Source: an uncultured Clostridia bacterium (lineage in GTDB: Bacteria; Bacillota; Clostridia; Christensenellales; Borkfalkiaceae). Taken from it: a DNA stretch of 5,524 bases. The stretch is taken from assembly GCA_905235815.1 (NCBI GenBank), contig CAJOMT010000083.1, forward strand, positions 1 through 5,524, written 5' to 3'. A program made the position numbers and the translations under genes. The notes under the pieces are model-generated. The model made no database searches. It was not told the origin of the DNA and saw only the letters and a program-made list of their open reading frames with translations. Shown piece after piece: positions 1 through 5,470 of the stretch; position 1 is the first letter of the stretch; the number at the start of each line of letters is the position of its first letter.

Positions 1-19
1 CGCCACGTCCGCATTTTCT

Positions 20-298
20 TAAGTTGAGAGTAGTCGAACCCATTGAGGTTTAGGCGGCTAAAACCCGCTGATATTGCAGATTTTTCGCTTGTAATACATC
101 GAGTATGACTGCGCTCAAAATCTTTATCTGAACGGTTTTTTTCTCGCCTGAACTGCCGCAGGCACCTTAACCTCGTATTTTTGAGTGGATTTTGATTAAG
201 GCGAGCGAAGATTTATATCAATAAACCGAGCGAGAATTAGTCGAAAGACGCCAAAAAGACAAGGTTAAGGCTCAACGTGTTCGACTACTCTCAACTTA
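20..298. mobile_element. MITE-like palindromic element with 20-bp terminal inverted repeats
   Basis: The ends are perfect inverted repeats: TAAGTTGAGAGTAGTCGAAC at 20-39 and its reverse complement at 279-298. A further partly matching stretch lies inside each end (TTGAG at 43-47 against CTCAA at 271-275). The interior has more inverted matches: 162-179 against 253-270 (about 15 of 18), CTCGCCTGAA near 143 against TTAAGGCGAG near 197, and a small hairpin at 47-65. I see no open reading frame with a ribosome site, so there is no transposase. The size (about 280 bp), the inverted ends and the absence of coding suggest a non-autonomous mobile element or a large interspersed palindromic repeat. 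No convincing target-site duplication flanks it, so mobility is inferred. Other copies in the genome would confirm it. Confidence 0.5.
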
Positions 299-360
299 TT
301 TTTGCACAACAGATATATATTACCATATAATCTCGTTTTTGTCAATAATAATTTGTAAAT

Positions 361-375
361 TTTCACATTGTGAAA
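361..375. promoter_or_regulatory. 15-bp palindrome upstream of promoter, possible operator
   Basis: TTTCACA-T-TGTGAAA is a perfect palindrome with 7-bp arms and one central base. Its centre lies about 58 bp upstream of the predicted start at ~426, which suits an activator site. The half-sites are in the opposite order to a CRP site (TGTGA-N6-TCACA), so I do not assign a regulator. It is AT-rich and could be chance. Confidence 0.3.
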
Positions 376-390
376 CTTCGGATAAACGTA

Positions 391-419
391 TTGACTTTTT
401 AGCGTTTCGGTGTTACAAT
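391..419 (+). promoter_or_regulatory. Sigma-A promoter of the small-RNA unit
   Basis: The -35 box TTGACT (391-396) and -10 box TACAAT (414-419) are 17 bp apart, and TG at 411-412 makes an extended -10. Both boxes are one base from consensus. Transcription would start near 426 and run rightwards. No conventional gene lies downstream before the terminator at 669-705, so this strong promoter serves the short unit described next. Confidence 0.75.
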
Positions 420-435
420 GTAGTCACAAAAAACA

Positions 436-451
436 AAGGAGAGGTCCGATG
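436..451 (+). repeat. 16-nt direct repeat, copy 1 (SD plus ATG)
   Basis: AAGGAGAGGTCCGATG is identical to 537-552, 101 bp downstream. The conserved block ends exactly at the ATG (449-451). The next codons are AAT TAA, giving a two-codon ORF (Met-Asn-stop) with ideal SD spacing. The block is either a repeated translation start or an RNA motif that happens to look like one. Confidence 0.8.
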
Positions 452-489
452 AATTAAGTTCTTTAAATTTACAACAGGAGGTTCAAAAA

Positions 490-531
490 ATGATCAAATT
501 ACTATTCATCCGTAGGTATTTTAAAGAATAA
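490..531 (+). CDS. 13-residue peptide MIKLLFIRRYFKE, unknown function
   Basis: ATG at 490 is preceded by a perfect AGGAGG (476-481) with 8-nt spacing, and TAA is at 529-531. The product MIKLLFIRRYFKE has a hydrophobic N-terminal half (I, L, L, F, I) and a basic/aromatic C-terminal half (RRYFKE), an amphipathic pattern that could touch the membrane or the ribosome exit tunnel. It is too short for ordinary gene calling. The flanking two-codon ORFs share a repeated start region that this ORF does not have. Because no larger ORF follows before the terminator at 669-705, it is unlikely to be an attenuation leader for a downstream gene. I do not recognise the family, and expression is inferred only from the promoter, SD and spacing. 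Confidence 0.5.
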   Translation: MIKLLFIRRYFKE

Positions 532-536
532 AATTT

Positions 537-552
537 AAGGAGAGGTCCGATG
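537..552 (+). repeat. 16-nt direct repeat, copy 2 (SD plus ATG)
   Basis: This is the second perfect copy of AAGGAGAGGTCCGATG. Its ATG (550-552) is followed by CAA TAG, a Met-Gln-stop two-codon ORF. It starts 5 nt after the stop of the 13-codon peptide. Copies 1 and 2 therefore bracket that peptide, and both reach a stop at codon 3 although the codons differ. Confidence 0.8.
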
Positions 553-668
553 CAATAGTCATTAAACATAAAAGGCAATAACTGAATTTTAAGCGCCAAC
601 AGAATTATGGCGAATTGAGTAATTTAATAAGAGTAATATTGCCACATTCACAATATCATAATATATTT

Positions 669-705
669 ATAGCGCCGATGAGTTTGTCATCGGCGCTATT
701 TTTTA
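669..705 (+). terminator. Rho-independent terminator of small-RNA unit
   Basis: A perfect 13-bp stem (669-681 with 687-699, GC-rich core AGCGCCGATGA) closes a 5-nt loop and is followed by a T-rich run from 699 (TTTTTTTAATTTT), a textbook plus-strand terminator. It lies just 3' of the convergent leuS stop (709-711), so the same hairpin may also end leuS transcripts. On the minus strand the following tract is only AAATATATT, so termination there would be weaker. Confidence 0.9.
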
Positions 706-708
706 ATT

Positions 709-3132
709 TTATTTAACTATAAGGTTTATAAGTCTGCCTTTTACGACTATCGCTTTGACAACCTCTTTTCCGCTTAAAAGTGGGGCTATAGTTTCGTTAT
801 TGAGCGCTTCCGCCTTAATTTCGTCTTCTGTAGCGTCGCTTGAAACGACTATTTTGCCTTTGAGTTTACTGTTGATTTGAACGGCAAGTTCAACTTCGTC
901 CTTAACGAGCGCCGATTCGTCGTAAGTGGGATACGCTTCTTCGAATACAGACCTCTTGTTTCCTCTCATTTCCCAAAGTTCTTCGGCAAAATGCGGTGTG
1001 CAAGGAGCAAGGAGCAAAATCAAAGTGTCAACTGTTTTAAGTACGAGCGCTTCGGATCTTCCTTCGATTGCGTCGTATTTATTTATCGCCGTTACGAATT
1101 CCATAAGCCTTGCGACTGCGGTATTGAATGAGAAGTTATTCATATCTTTATCCACGTTTTTGACGGCGTAAGCCTCGGCGTAGAGTAAAGCCTTTTCTTC
1201 GTGACCGATTTTATATTCCTTATTCTTGTCATAATCGGCGACTTTATTTACAAGTCTTTCGATTTTATCTATGAATTTCGCTATCGATTTAATACCGTTA
1301 TCGTCCCACGGTCCGCCTGCGGTATAATCGAACCCGAACATAAGATACATTCTGAATACGTCGGAGCCGTAAGTTTCTATATATTTGTCGGGAGAAACGA
1401 CGTTTCCTCTCGATTTACTCATTCTGTAACCGTCAGGGCCTAAAATAATGCCTTGGTGCGTAAGCGAAGTAAACGGTTCGTCGAATTTCAGATAACCCAT
1501 ATCACGCAGCGCCTTCGTTATAAATCTTGCGTACAAAAGGTGCATGCAAGCGTGTTCGGGGCCGCCCACGTACTTATCTACGGGCAACATTTTATTCACG
1601 ATTTCGGGATCGAATGGCATATTCGGGTTTTTATTGTCGGGGTAGCGAAGGTAATACCAACTCGAACATACGAAAGTGTCTAACGTGTCGGGATCCCGTT
1701 TAGCCGGAGCGCCGCACTTCGGACATTTGGTATTCATAAAGCTGTCGCATTTAGCGAGCGGAGATTTTCCGTCCGGACGGAATTCTACGTTTTTCGGCAA
1801 TAAAACCGGCAAATCTTTATACGGTACGGGAACGGCGCCGCAATGCTCGCAATGAATTATCGGGATAGGAGCGCCCCAGTATCTTTGTCTGGAAACGAGC
1901 CAATCTCTCAAACGGTAATTTACTTTCGTTTGCCCTTTGTTTACCGTAAGTAATTTATTTAAGATAGCCTTTCTCGCTTCTTCGGATTCGAGTCCGTCGA
2001 AGTCGCCGCTGTTGACAAGGCGTCCGTCCTCGCAGAAGGGCAGTTCACCGTCTTTGCCGTATACAACTACGTTGATAGGCAGATTGTGTTTTTGGGCGAA
2101 TACGTAATCTCTTTCGTCGTGCGCAGGAACGCCCATAACAGCGCCCGTGCCGTAAGAATACAGAACGTAGTCTGCGACGTAAATAGGTACTTTTTTCGAG
2201 TTTATCGGGTTTATGGCGTATGCGCCGATAAATTCGCCCGTCTTTTCTCTTGCAGTGGAAAGACGTTCTATTTCATCTGTCTTTGCCGTTTGTTCTATGT
2301 ATTTTTCGACCGCTTCGAGCCTATCCGGCGTAGTAAGTTTTTTAACTAACGGGTGTTCGGGCGCCAAAACTACGTACGAAACCCCGAAAAGGGTATCGGC
2401 ACGGGTGGTGAACACTTTAAATTCGTCCCCGCTCTCCGCTGTGAACACGATTTCGCCGCCGACCGATTTACCTATCCAATTCCTCTGCATTGCTTTGGTC
2501 TTTTCGGGCCAGTCGAGCGTGTCGAGATTTGTTAAGAGTTCTTCGGCGTAATCGGTTATTTTAAAGAACCATTGCGTTAAATTTTTCCTTACTACTTCCG
2601 TTCCGCACCTTTCGCATTTGCCGTCTACGACTTGTTCGTTTGCGAGAACGGTATTACAACTCGGACACCAATTGACGGGCGCTTCTTTTCTGTAAGCGAG
2701 CCCTTGTTCGTATAATTTCAGAAACAGCCATTGCGTCCATTTATAGTAGTCGGGCATACAGGTTTTTATTTCTGCGTTCCAATCGAACATTGCGCCCATT
2801 TTTTTAAGCTGTTCTTCCATCGTTTCGATGTTCGAAAGGGTAGACGTTTCGGGGTGAACTCCCGTTTTTATCGCATAATTTTCGGCGGGCAGCCCGAATG
2901 CGTCGAATCCCATAGGCTCGAATACTTCGTAGCCTTTCATTCTCTTGTATCTTGCAAAACTGTCCGTCAAGCCGTAATTGTACCAATGTCCCAAGTGAAG
3001 TTTCGAGGCGGAAGGATACGAGAACATTTCAAGACAATAGAACTTTTTATCTATGTTCTTTTTGTTAAAGGAATAAAGTTTTTCCTTTTCCCATATCTTT
3101 TGCCACTTCGATTCTATTTTATTCATATCCAT
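709..3132 (-). CDS. leuS: Leucine--tRNA ligase
   Basis: LeuRS charges tRNA-Leu with leucine in the cytoplasm. It is a class I synthetase with the HIGH-type signature HLGH (residues 46-49) and a KMSKS variant RMSKS (570-574). A four-cysteine zinc module is at 156/159/173/176. The inserted CP1 editing domain, which hydrolyses mischarged tRNA, shows TTRADT (242-247) and AHDERD (337-342). A second cysteine-rich stretch (428, 431, 462, 470, 473) lies before the DTFVCSSWYYLRY region. The anticodon-binding and C-terminal domains are complete. The length, 807 residues, is close to Bacillus LeuRS. I chose ATG 3132 (MDMNKIES) because GGAG at 3142-3145 lies 9 nt upstream. An in-frame ATG at 3165 would lie upstream of the -10 box, and the one at 3126 is too far from the SD. 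No T-box fits in the short leader. Confidence 0.98.
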   Translation of the reverse strand: MDMNKIESKWQKIWEKEKLYSFNKKNIDKKFYCLEMFSYPSASKLHLGHWYNYGLTDSFARYKRMKGYEVFEPMGFDAFGLPAENYAIKTGVHPETSTLSNIETMEEQLKKMGAMFDWNAEIKTCMPDYYKWTQWLFLKLYEQGLAYRKEAPVNWCPSCNTVLANEQVVDGKCERCGTEVVRKNLTQWFFKITDYAEELLTNLDTLDWPEKTKAMQRNWIGKSVGGEIVFTAESGDEFKVFTTRADTLFGVSYVVLAPEHPLVKKLTTPDRLEAVEKYIEQTAKTDEIERLSTAREKTGEFIGAYAINPINSKKVPIYVADYVLYSYGTGAVMGVPAHDERDYVFAQKHNLPINVVVYGKDGELPFCEDGRLVNSGDFDGLESEEARKAILNKLLTVNKGQTKVNYRLRDWLVSRQRYWGAPIPIIHCEHCGAVPVPYKDLPVLLPKNVEFRPDGKSPLAKCDSFMNTKCPKCGAPAKRDPDTLDTFVCSSWYYLRYPDNKNPNMPFDPEIVNKMLPVDKYVGGPEHACMHLLYARFITKALRDMGYLKFDEPFTSLTHQGIILGPDGYRMSKSRGNVVSPDKYIETYGSDVFRMYLMFGFDYTAGGPWDDNGIKSIAKFIDKIERLVNKVADYDKNKEYKIGHEEKALLYAEAYAVKNVDKDMNNFSFNTAVARLMEFVTAINKYDAIEGRSEALVLKTVDTLILLLAPCTPHFAEELWEMRGNKRSVFEEAYPTYDESALVKDEVELAVQINSKLKGKIVVSSDATEDEIKAEALNNETIAPLLSGKEVVKAIVVKGRLINLIVK

Positions 3133-3155
3133 AATACATATCTCCGTGCCGTAAT

Positions 3156-3184
3156 AGTATAACACAACGCCGAAAATATTTCTA
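3156..3184 (-). promoter_or_regulatory. leuS promoter
   Basis: Read on the minus strand, TAGAAA (3179-3184) and TATACT (3156-3161) are 17 bp apart, with TG one base upstream of the -10 (extended -10). The -35 matches consensus at 4 of 6 positions. The start would be near 3149, leaving a leader of about 17 nt that holds only the SD. There is no space for a riboswitch or T-box between this promoter and the start codon. Confidence 0.6.
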
Positions 3185-3223
3185 CTTTTTTTAACACGTT
3201 TTAATAAATTTATTTAAAATCAA

Positions 3224-3252
3224 GTGACAATTTTTTTTATTTATGCTATCAT
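3224..3252 (+). promoter_or_regulatory. Promoter of the YitT-PAP2 operon
   Basis: GTGACA (3224-3229) and TATCAT (3247-3252) are 17 bp apart, with TG at 3244-3245 (extended -10). Each box is one base from consensus. The spacer contains a run of eight T. Transcription would start near 3259, only about 13 nt before the ATG. It diverges from the leuS promoter, with about 40 bp between the two -35 boxes. Confidence 0.65.
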
Positions 3253-3271
3253 TGAGCGGTGAGAGGATAGT

Positions 3272-4312
3272 ATGGATACAAACGAAAGCGAAACACTCGA
3301 GACCAAAACCGATACTGAAACGGAAATTGTCCACGGAATTGAAAAAGATATTTATTTTAAGAAACCGGAAAACAAAGCGAAGAAACTGATACGTAAATAC
3401 GTTTATATTTTCTTATCTGCTTTTTTCTATTCGGTTTCGTTCCATTATTTTGTCGCTACTTGTAAATTTGCGCCGGGAGGCATAGGCGGAATATTCGCAA
3501 TGGTACAATATTTACTTCATTCCGAAAATGCGATAAACGGTGTGGATTACAGTCAGTTTGTAATTATAGTTTTAAACGTACCGGTACTCATAGTAGCGTA
3601 TAAAGTTTTATATAAAAATTTCGTAATAAATACCGCCATAAATATACTGTTTATGACGCTTATATTGTTTGTACTCGATAACTTTATCGATCCGAATTAC
3701 GCGTTTTCTATTACTCATGAACCCATAGTCAACGACGTTGGAACGAGGCTCGTATCGGCGCTGATTGCAGGAGCGTTTGGCGGACTTTCGCTCGCTTGCG
3801 GACTGAAAGTCAATTCTTCGACGGGCGGTGCGGACGTTGTCGGAGCAATGATACAGAAAAAGTATCCGCATAAGAGCGTTGCAAGTATGATTTTCGTCGT
3901 TAACGCAGTGATAATGGCGATATCGTTTTTCGTATATCAAGACAATTTTATGCCGATATTCTTATCGATAATATATCTGACAGTCAGTACCAAGGTATGC
4001 GATGCAATTTTGCAAGGTGCCAAAACAGGACTTAAATTCGAAGTCGTAACCGAACATGCAGAGGAAATTTCCGAAGAAATAATAGTAAAACTCGGACACG
4101 GCGTAACGGTAACGAAGGCGATGGGAATGTTCGAGCATAAAAACAAGAGTTTGTTAATATGTATAATACAGCCGAGGCAAATAGCGAGGTTTCAAAGCAT
4201 AATATCCAAATATCCCGATACGTTTGCATACGTTGGACATGTAAGCGAGATAATCGGTAAATTCAACTCTACGGGAGAACAAAATAATGGAAGTAAAGGG
4301 CAGAAAAAATAA
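3272..4312 (+). CDS. YitT family membrane protein (DUF161 plus DUF2179)
   Basis: This is a polytopic membrane protein of the YitT family, common in Firmicutes; the transported substrate or role is not established. Residues 1-40 form a hydrophilic tail, acidic then basic, longer than usual for the family. Hydrophobic segments lie at about 43-62, 94-111, 117-136, 160-178, 203-222 and 226-242. Family glycine motifs are APGGIGGI (67-74) and NSSTGGADVVGAMIQKKYP (181-199). The C-terminal DUF2179 domain (about 256-332) is cytoplasmic in the usual model and shows LGHGVTVTKAMGMF and YPDTFAYVGHVSEIIGKF. At 346 residues it is longer than many members (about 280-300), mostly because of the N-terminal tail. 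The start is supported by GAGG at 3263-3266. Its last 26 nt overlap the next gene, implying co-expression. Confidence 0.9.
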   Translation: MDTNESETLETKTDTETEIVHGIEKDIYFKKPENKAKKLIRKYVYIFLSAFFYSVSFHYFVATCKFAPGGIGGIFAMVQYLLHSENAINGVDYSQFVIIVLNVPVLIVAYKVLYKNFVINTAINILFMTLILFVLDNFIDPNYAFSITHEPIVNDVGTRLVSALIAGAFGGLSLACGLKVNSSTGGADVVGAMIQKKYPHKSVASMIFVVNAVIMAISFFVYQDNFMPIFLSIIYLTVSTKVCDAILQGAKTGLKFEVVTEHAEEISEEIIVKLGHGVTVTKAMGMFEHKNKSLLICIIQPRQIARFQSIISKYPDTFAYVGHVSEIIGKFNSTGEQNNGSKGQKK

Positions 4313-5300
4313 AATTTTCAGCGTGTTGCCGTTTTTGGCGGTAACCGTAATTTTTTTGTGTTTGCTCTATATAGCCACGTATTACGATTTACAGATAAGT
4401 GGGGCTATAGCTTCGTTAAACGGGGGAAAATACTATTCGGATAACGTTTTCGGACGCATATTCGAGGTCATCGGAGAGTGCCCGTTATTTATAATTGTTG
4501 CTATAGCGTTCGGCTTTATATTTAAGGCGTTGCCGCAAGTGTTTGAAAATAAACTGCCTAAATTCAACAGAAAATCGATATTGATAACTTTTAAAACGGT
4601 TTGCGTGTTGTTTATGGTTATCGTGTATACTTATTGCCTTAAACGTGCTTTTGAGAACGTCAGCGCATTAGTCGGCAGTAAACTTTACGAGGAGAAGAAA
4701 TTATTCGTATATATCATATCTGTCGGTGTCGCAATGATGCTGAGCGCCGCTACGTTGCTTTTGACGGATAAAGTCAAGAGCGAAAAGGCGATGGGGATAT
4801 TCGTTTGGGCGATCATAGTTATATTAGCGGCGATATTATCGCAAGGGATAGTTCAGATACTCATTAAGCCGTTTGTCGGGAGAATGCGTTTCAGGGCGAT
4901 TTACGTACTTGACGAGAACGGTTTAAGCGATTTGGCGAGGTATACGAAGTGGTACGTATTAAACGGTCGTCAATCGGTAACCGCAGAGATGATAGCGCTC
5001 GGACTTGACAATGATATATTCAAATCGTTTCCGTCCGGACACGTGTGCGCCGGAACGATGATCGTAACGCTTGCGTTTATACCCGAATTTTTAAATTTGA
5101 GTGAAGAAAAGACCAAAAAATGGCAAATAATTCTTTGGACTGTAAGCGCAATATACGTAATAGTATTGGCGTTGTCTCGAATTATAATGGGTGCGCATTA
5201 TTTAAGCGACGTAATAGTCGGCGCTTATATAACGTATGTAATGGCAATAATTTCGAGAAAGGTTGTAAAAATGCTTGTCAAAAAGACTAAATTGTTGTAG
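4287..5300 (+). CDS. PAP2-family membrane phosphatase (phosphatidic acid/undecaprenyl-PP type)
   Basis: This is an integral membrane protein of the PAP2 superfamily, which removes phosphate from lipid (pyro)phosphates such as phosphatidate, phosphatidylglycerophosphate or undecaprenyl diphosphate; the substrate here is not determined. The three active-site motifs are present: K194-x6-R201 (KPFVGRMR), FPSGH (248-252, catalytic His252) and SRIIMGAHYLSDV (297-309, His304, Asp308). Motif 1 ends in RF where RP is usual. Hydrophobic segments lie at about 11-30, 66-82, 99-117, 139-160, 168-193, 253-269, 282-301 and 305-323. The C1-C2 loop (202-246) is rather long. At 337 residues it exceeds the smallest PAP2 proteins because of an extra N-terminal membrane region. 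The start lies inside the end of the YitT-family gene, with GGGAG at 4273-4277 nine nt before ATG, suggesting translational coupling. A role in lipid-carrier recycling is possible but unproven. Confidence 0.9.
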   Translation: MEVKGRKNKIFSVLPFLAVTVIFLCLLYIATYYDLQISGAIASLNGGKYYSDNVFGRIFEVIGECPLFIIVAIAFGFIFKALPQVFENKLPKFNRKSILITFKTVCVLFMVIVYTYCLKRAFENVSALVGSKLYEEKKLFVYIISVGVAMMLSAATLLLTDKVKSEKAMGIFVWAIIVILAAILSQGIVQILIKPFVGRMRFRAIYVLDENGLSDLARYTKWYVLNGRQSVTAEMIALGLDNDIFKSFPSGHVCAGTMIVTLAFIPEFLNLSEEKTKKWQIILWTVSAIYVIVLALSRIIMGAHYLSDVIVGAYITYVMAIISRKVVKMLVKKTKLL

Positions 5301-5303
5301 AAT
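5275..5303 (+). promoter_or_regulatory. tRNA-Gly promoter overlapping the PAP2 gene end
   Basis: TTGTCA (5275-5280) and TAGAAT (5298-5303) are 17 bp apart, each one base from consensus. The -10 begins with the TAG stop codon of the PAP2 gene, so the promoter is embedded in the coding end. The start would be near 5310, six nt before the tRNA-like sequence. The decamer TAGAATATAA recurs before the second tRNA copy (5456-5465), but no good -35 precedes that one. Confidence 0.6.
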
Positions 5304-5314
5304 ATAAGAAGTGA

Positions 5315-5369
5315 TGCGGGCGTAGTTTAGCGGTAAAATATGAGCTTCCCAAGCTTAGGTTGTGGGTTC
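5315..5369 (+). repeat. 55-nt perfect direct repeat, copy 1
   Basis: These 55 nt are identical to 5470-5524, with a period of 155 bp. The match stops on the left at 5314/5469 and cannot be followed on the right because the window ends. The repeat is the 5' part of tRNA-Gly(CCC) plus one leading T. A shared TAGAATATAA upstream, offset by 3 nt, shows that the similarity reaches further than the perfect block. Confidence 0.95.
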
Positions 5370-5441
5370 ACAATAAGCCGTAGGCGTCATTATTGCCGAG
5401 GGTTCCCGTTTACGGGAAACGGCAAACTCCCATCGCACGAT
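5316..5441 (+). pseudogene. tRNA-Gly(CCC)-like sequence, interrupted after the T-loop TTC
   Basis: Positions 5316-5369 match the first 54 nt of a tRNA-Gly: acceptor strand GCGGGCG, T8 and A9, D-arm GTTT/AAAT with GG in the loop, anticodon stem TGAGC/GCTTA with loop TTCCCAA (anticodon CCC), short variable loop GGTT, T-stem strand GTGGG and TTC. Normally the T-stem partner and acceptor partner CGCCCGC would follow at once. Instead comes hairpin-rich sequence. A possible displaced 3' half is at 5425-5441: AACT as the loop remainder, CCCAT pairing with GTGGG, CGCACGA pairing with GCGGGCG at 5 of 7 positions, then T as a discriminator; no CCA follows. It is either a truncated pseudogene or a tRNA with about 55 nt inserted in the T-loop. 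The end coordinate includes the displaced half and is uncertain. Confidence 0.5.
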
Positions 5442-5448
5442 GGGGGAG
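5370..5448 (+). other. Hairpin-rich spacer between tRNA-Gly copies
   Basis: Three foldable parts are visible. CAATAA(5371-5376)/TTATTG(5390-5395) has an inner GCC/GGC pairing. TTGCCG(5393-5398)/CGGCAA(5420-5425) surrounds TTCCCG/CGGGAA with loop TTTA. CCCATC(5429-5434)/GATGGG(5439-5444) has loop GCAC. The first two overlap by three bases and so compete. No T-run follows the last hairpin, so it is not a classical terminator. If the tRNA 3' half is at 5425-5441, most of this would be an insertion in the T-loop. Confidence 0.45.
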
Positions 5449-5470
5449 AACAAAATAGAATATAAAATTT

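Larger units (their letters stand above)
426..705 (+). ncRNA. Candidate small transcript with three SD-start sites
   Basis: The limits are inferred from the promoter at 391-419 and the terminator at 669-705, giving an RNA of about 280 nt. It contains two identical 16-nt blocks AAGGAGAGGTCCGATG (436-451 and 537-552), each ending in an ATG 7 nt after GGAG and followed by one sense codon and a stop. Between them lies a 13-codon ORF with its own AGGAGG. The 3' part (574-643) can fold: GGCAATA/TATTGCC outside, then ACT/AGT, AATT/AATT and CGCCA/TGGCG. It could be an mRNA for a very small peptide, a dual-function RNA, or a regulatory RNA that presents SD-like sequences to ribosomes or a GGA-binding protein. 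I do not recognise it as a known RNA family, and no other gene follows in the unit. Confidence 0.5.

Noticed and set aside
302..331. Second promoter with TATAAT at 326-331
   Set aside because: The -10 is perfect but the matching -35 (TTGCAC, 18-bp spacing) is weak and the region is AT-rich; the promoter at 391-419 explains the unit better.
607..618. ATG-GCG-AAT-TGA mini-ORF in the small RNA
   Set aside because: No SD precedes it and its ATG lies within a predicted stem.
778..799. 22-nt near-identity (21 of 22) with 4397-4418
   Set aside because: It falls inside two unrelated genes on opposite strands and encodes different residues; no structure or repetition elsewhere, so probably chance.
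2731..3162. 143-codon open frame on the plus strand opposite leuS, and several shorter ones
   Set aside because: They lie antisense within a complete, conserved leuS, lack ribosome sites and have no recognisable protein features.
3133..3165. N-terminal extension of LeuRS starting at 3165
   Set aside because: That start lies upstream of the predicted -10 box and has no SD; the start at 3132 has GGAG nine nt upstream and gives the usual N-terminus.
5393..5448. Hairpins after the first tRNA-Gly copy as a Rho-independent terminator
   Set aside because: The sequence after the stems is GGAGAACAAAATAG, with no T-run on either strand.
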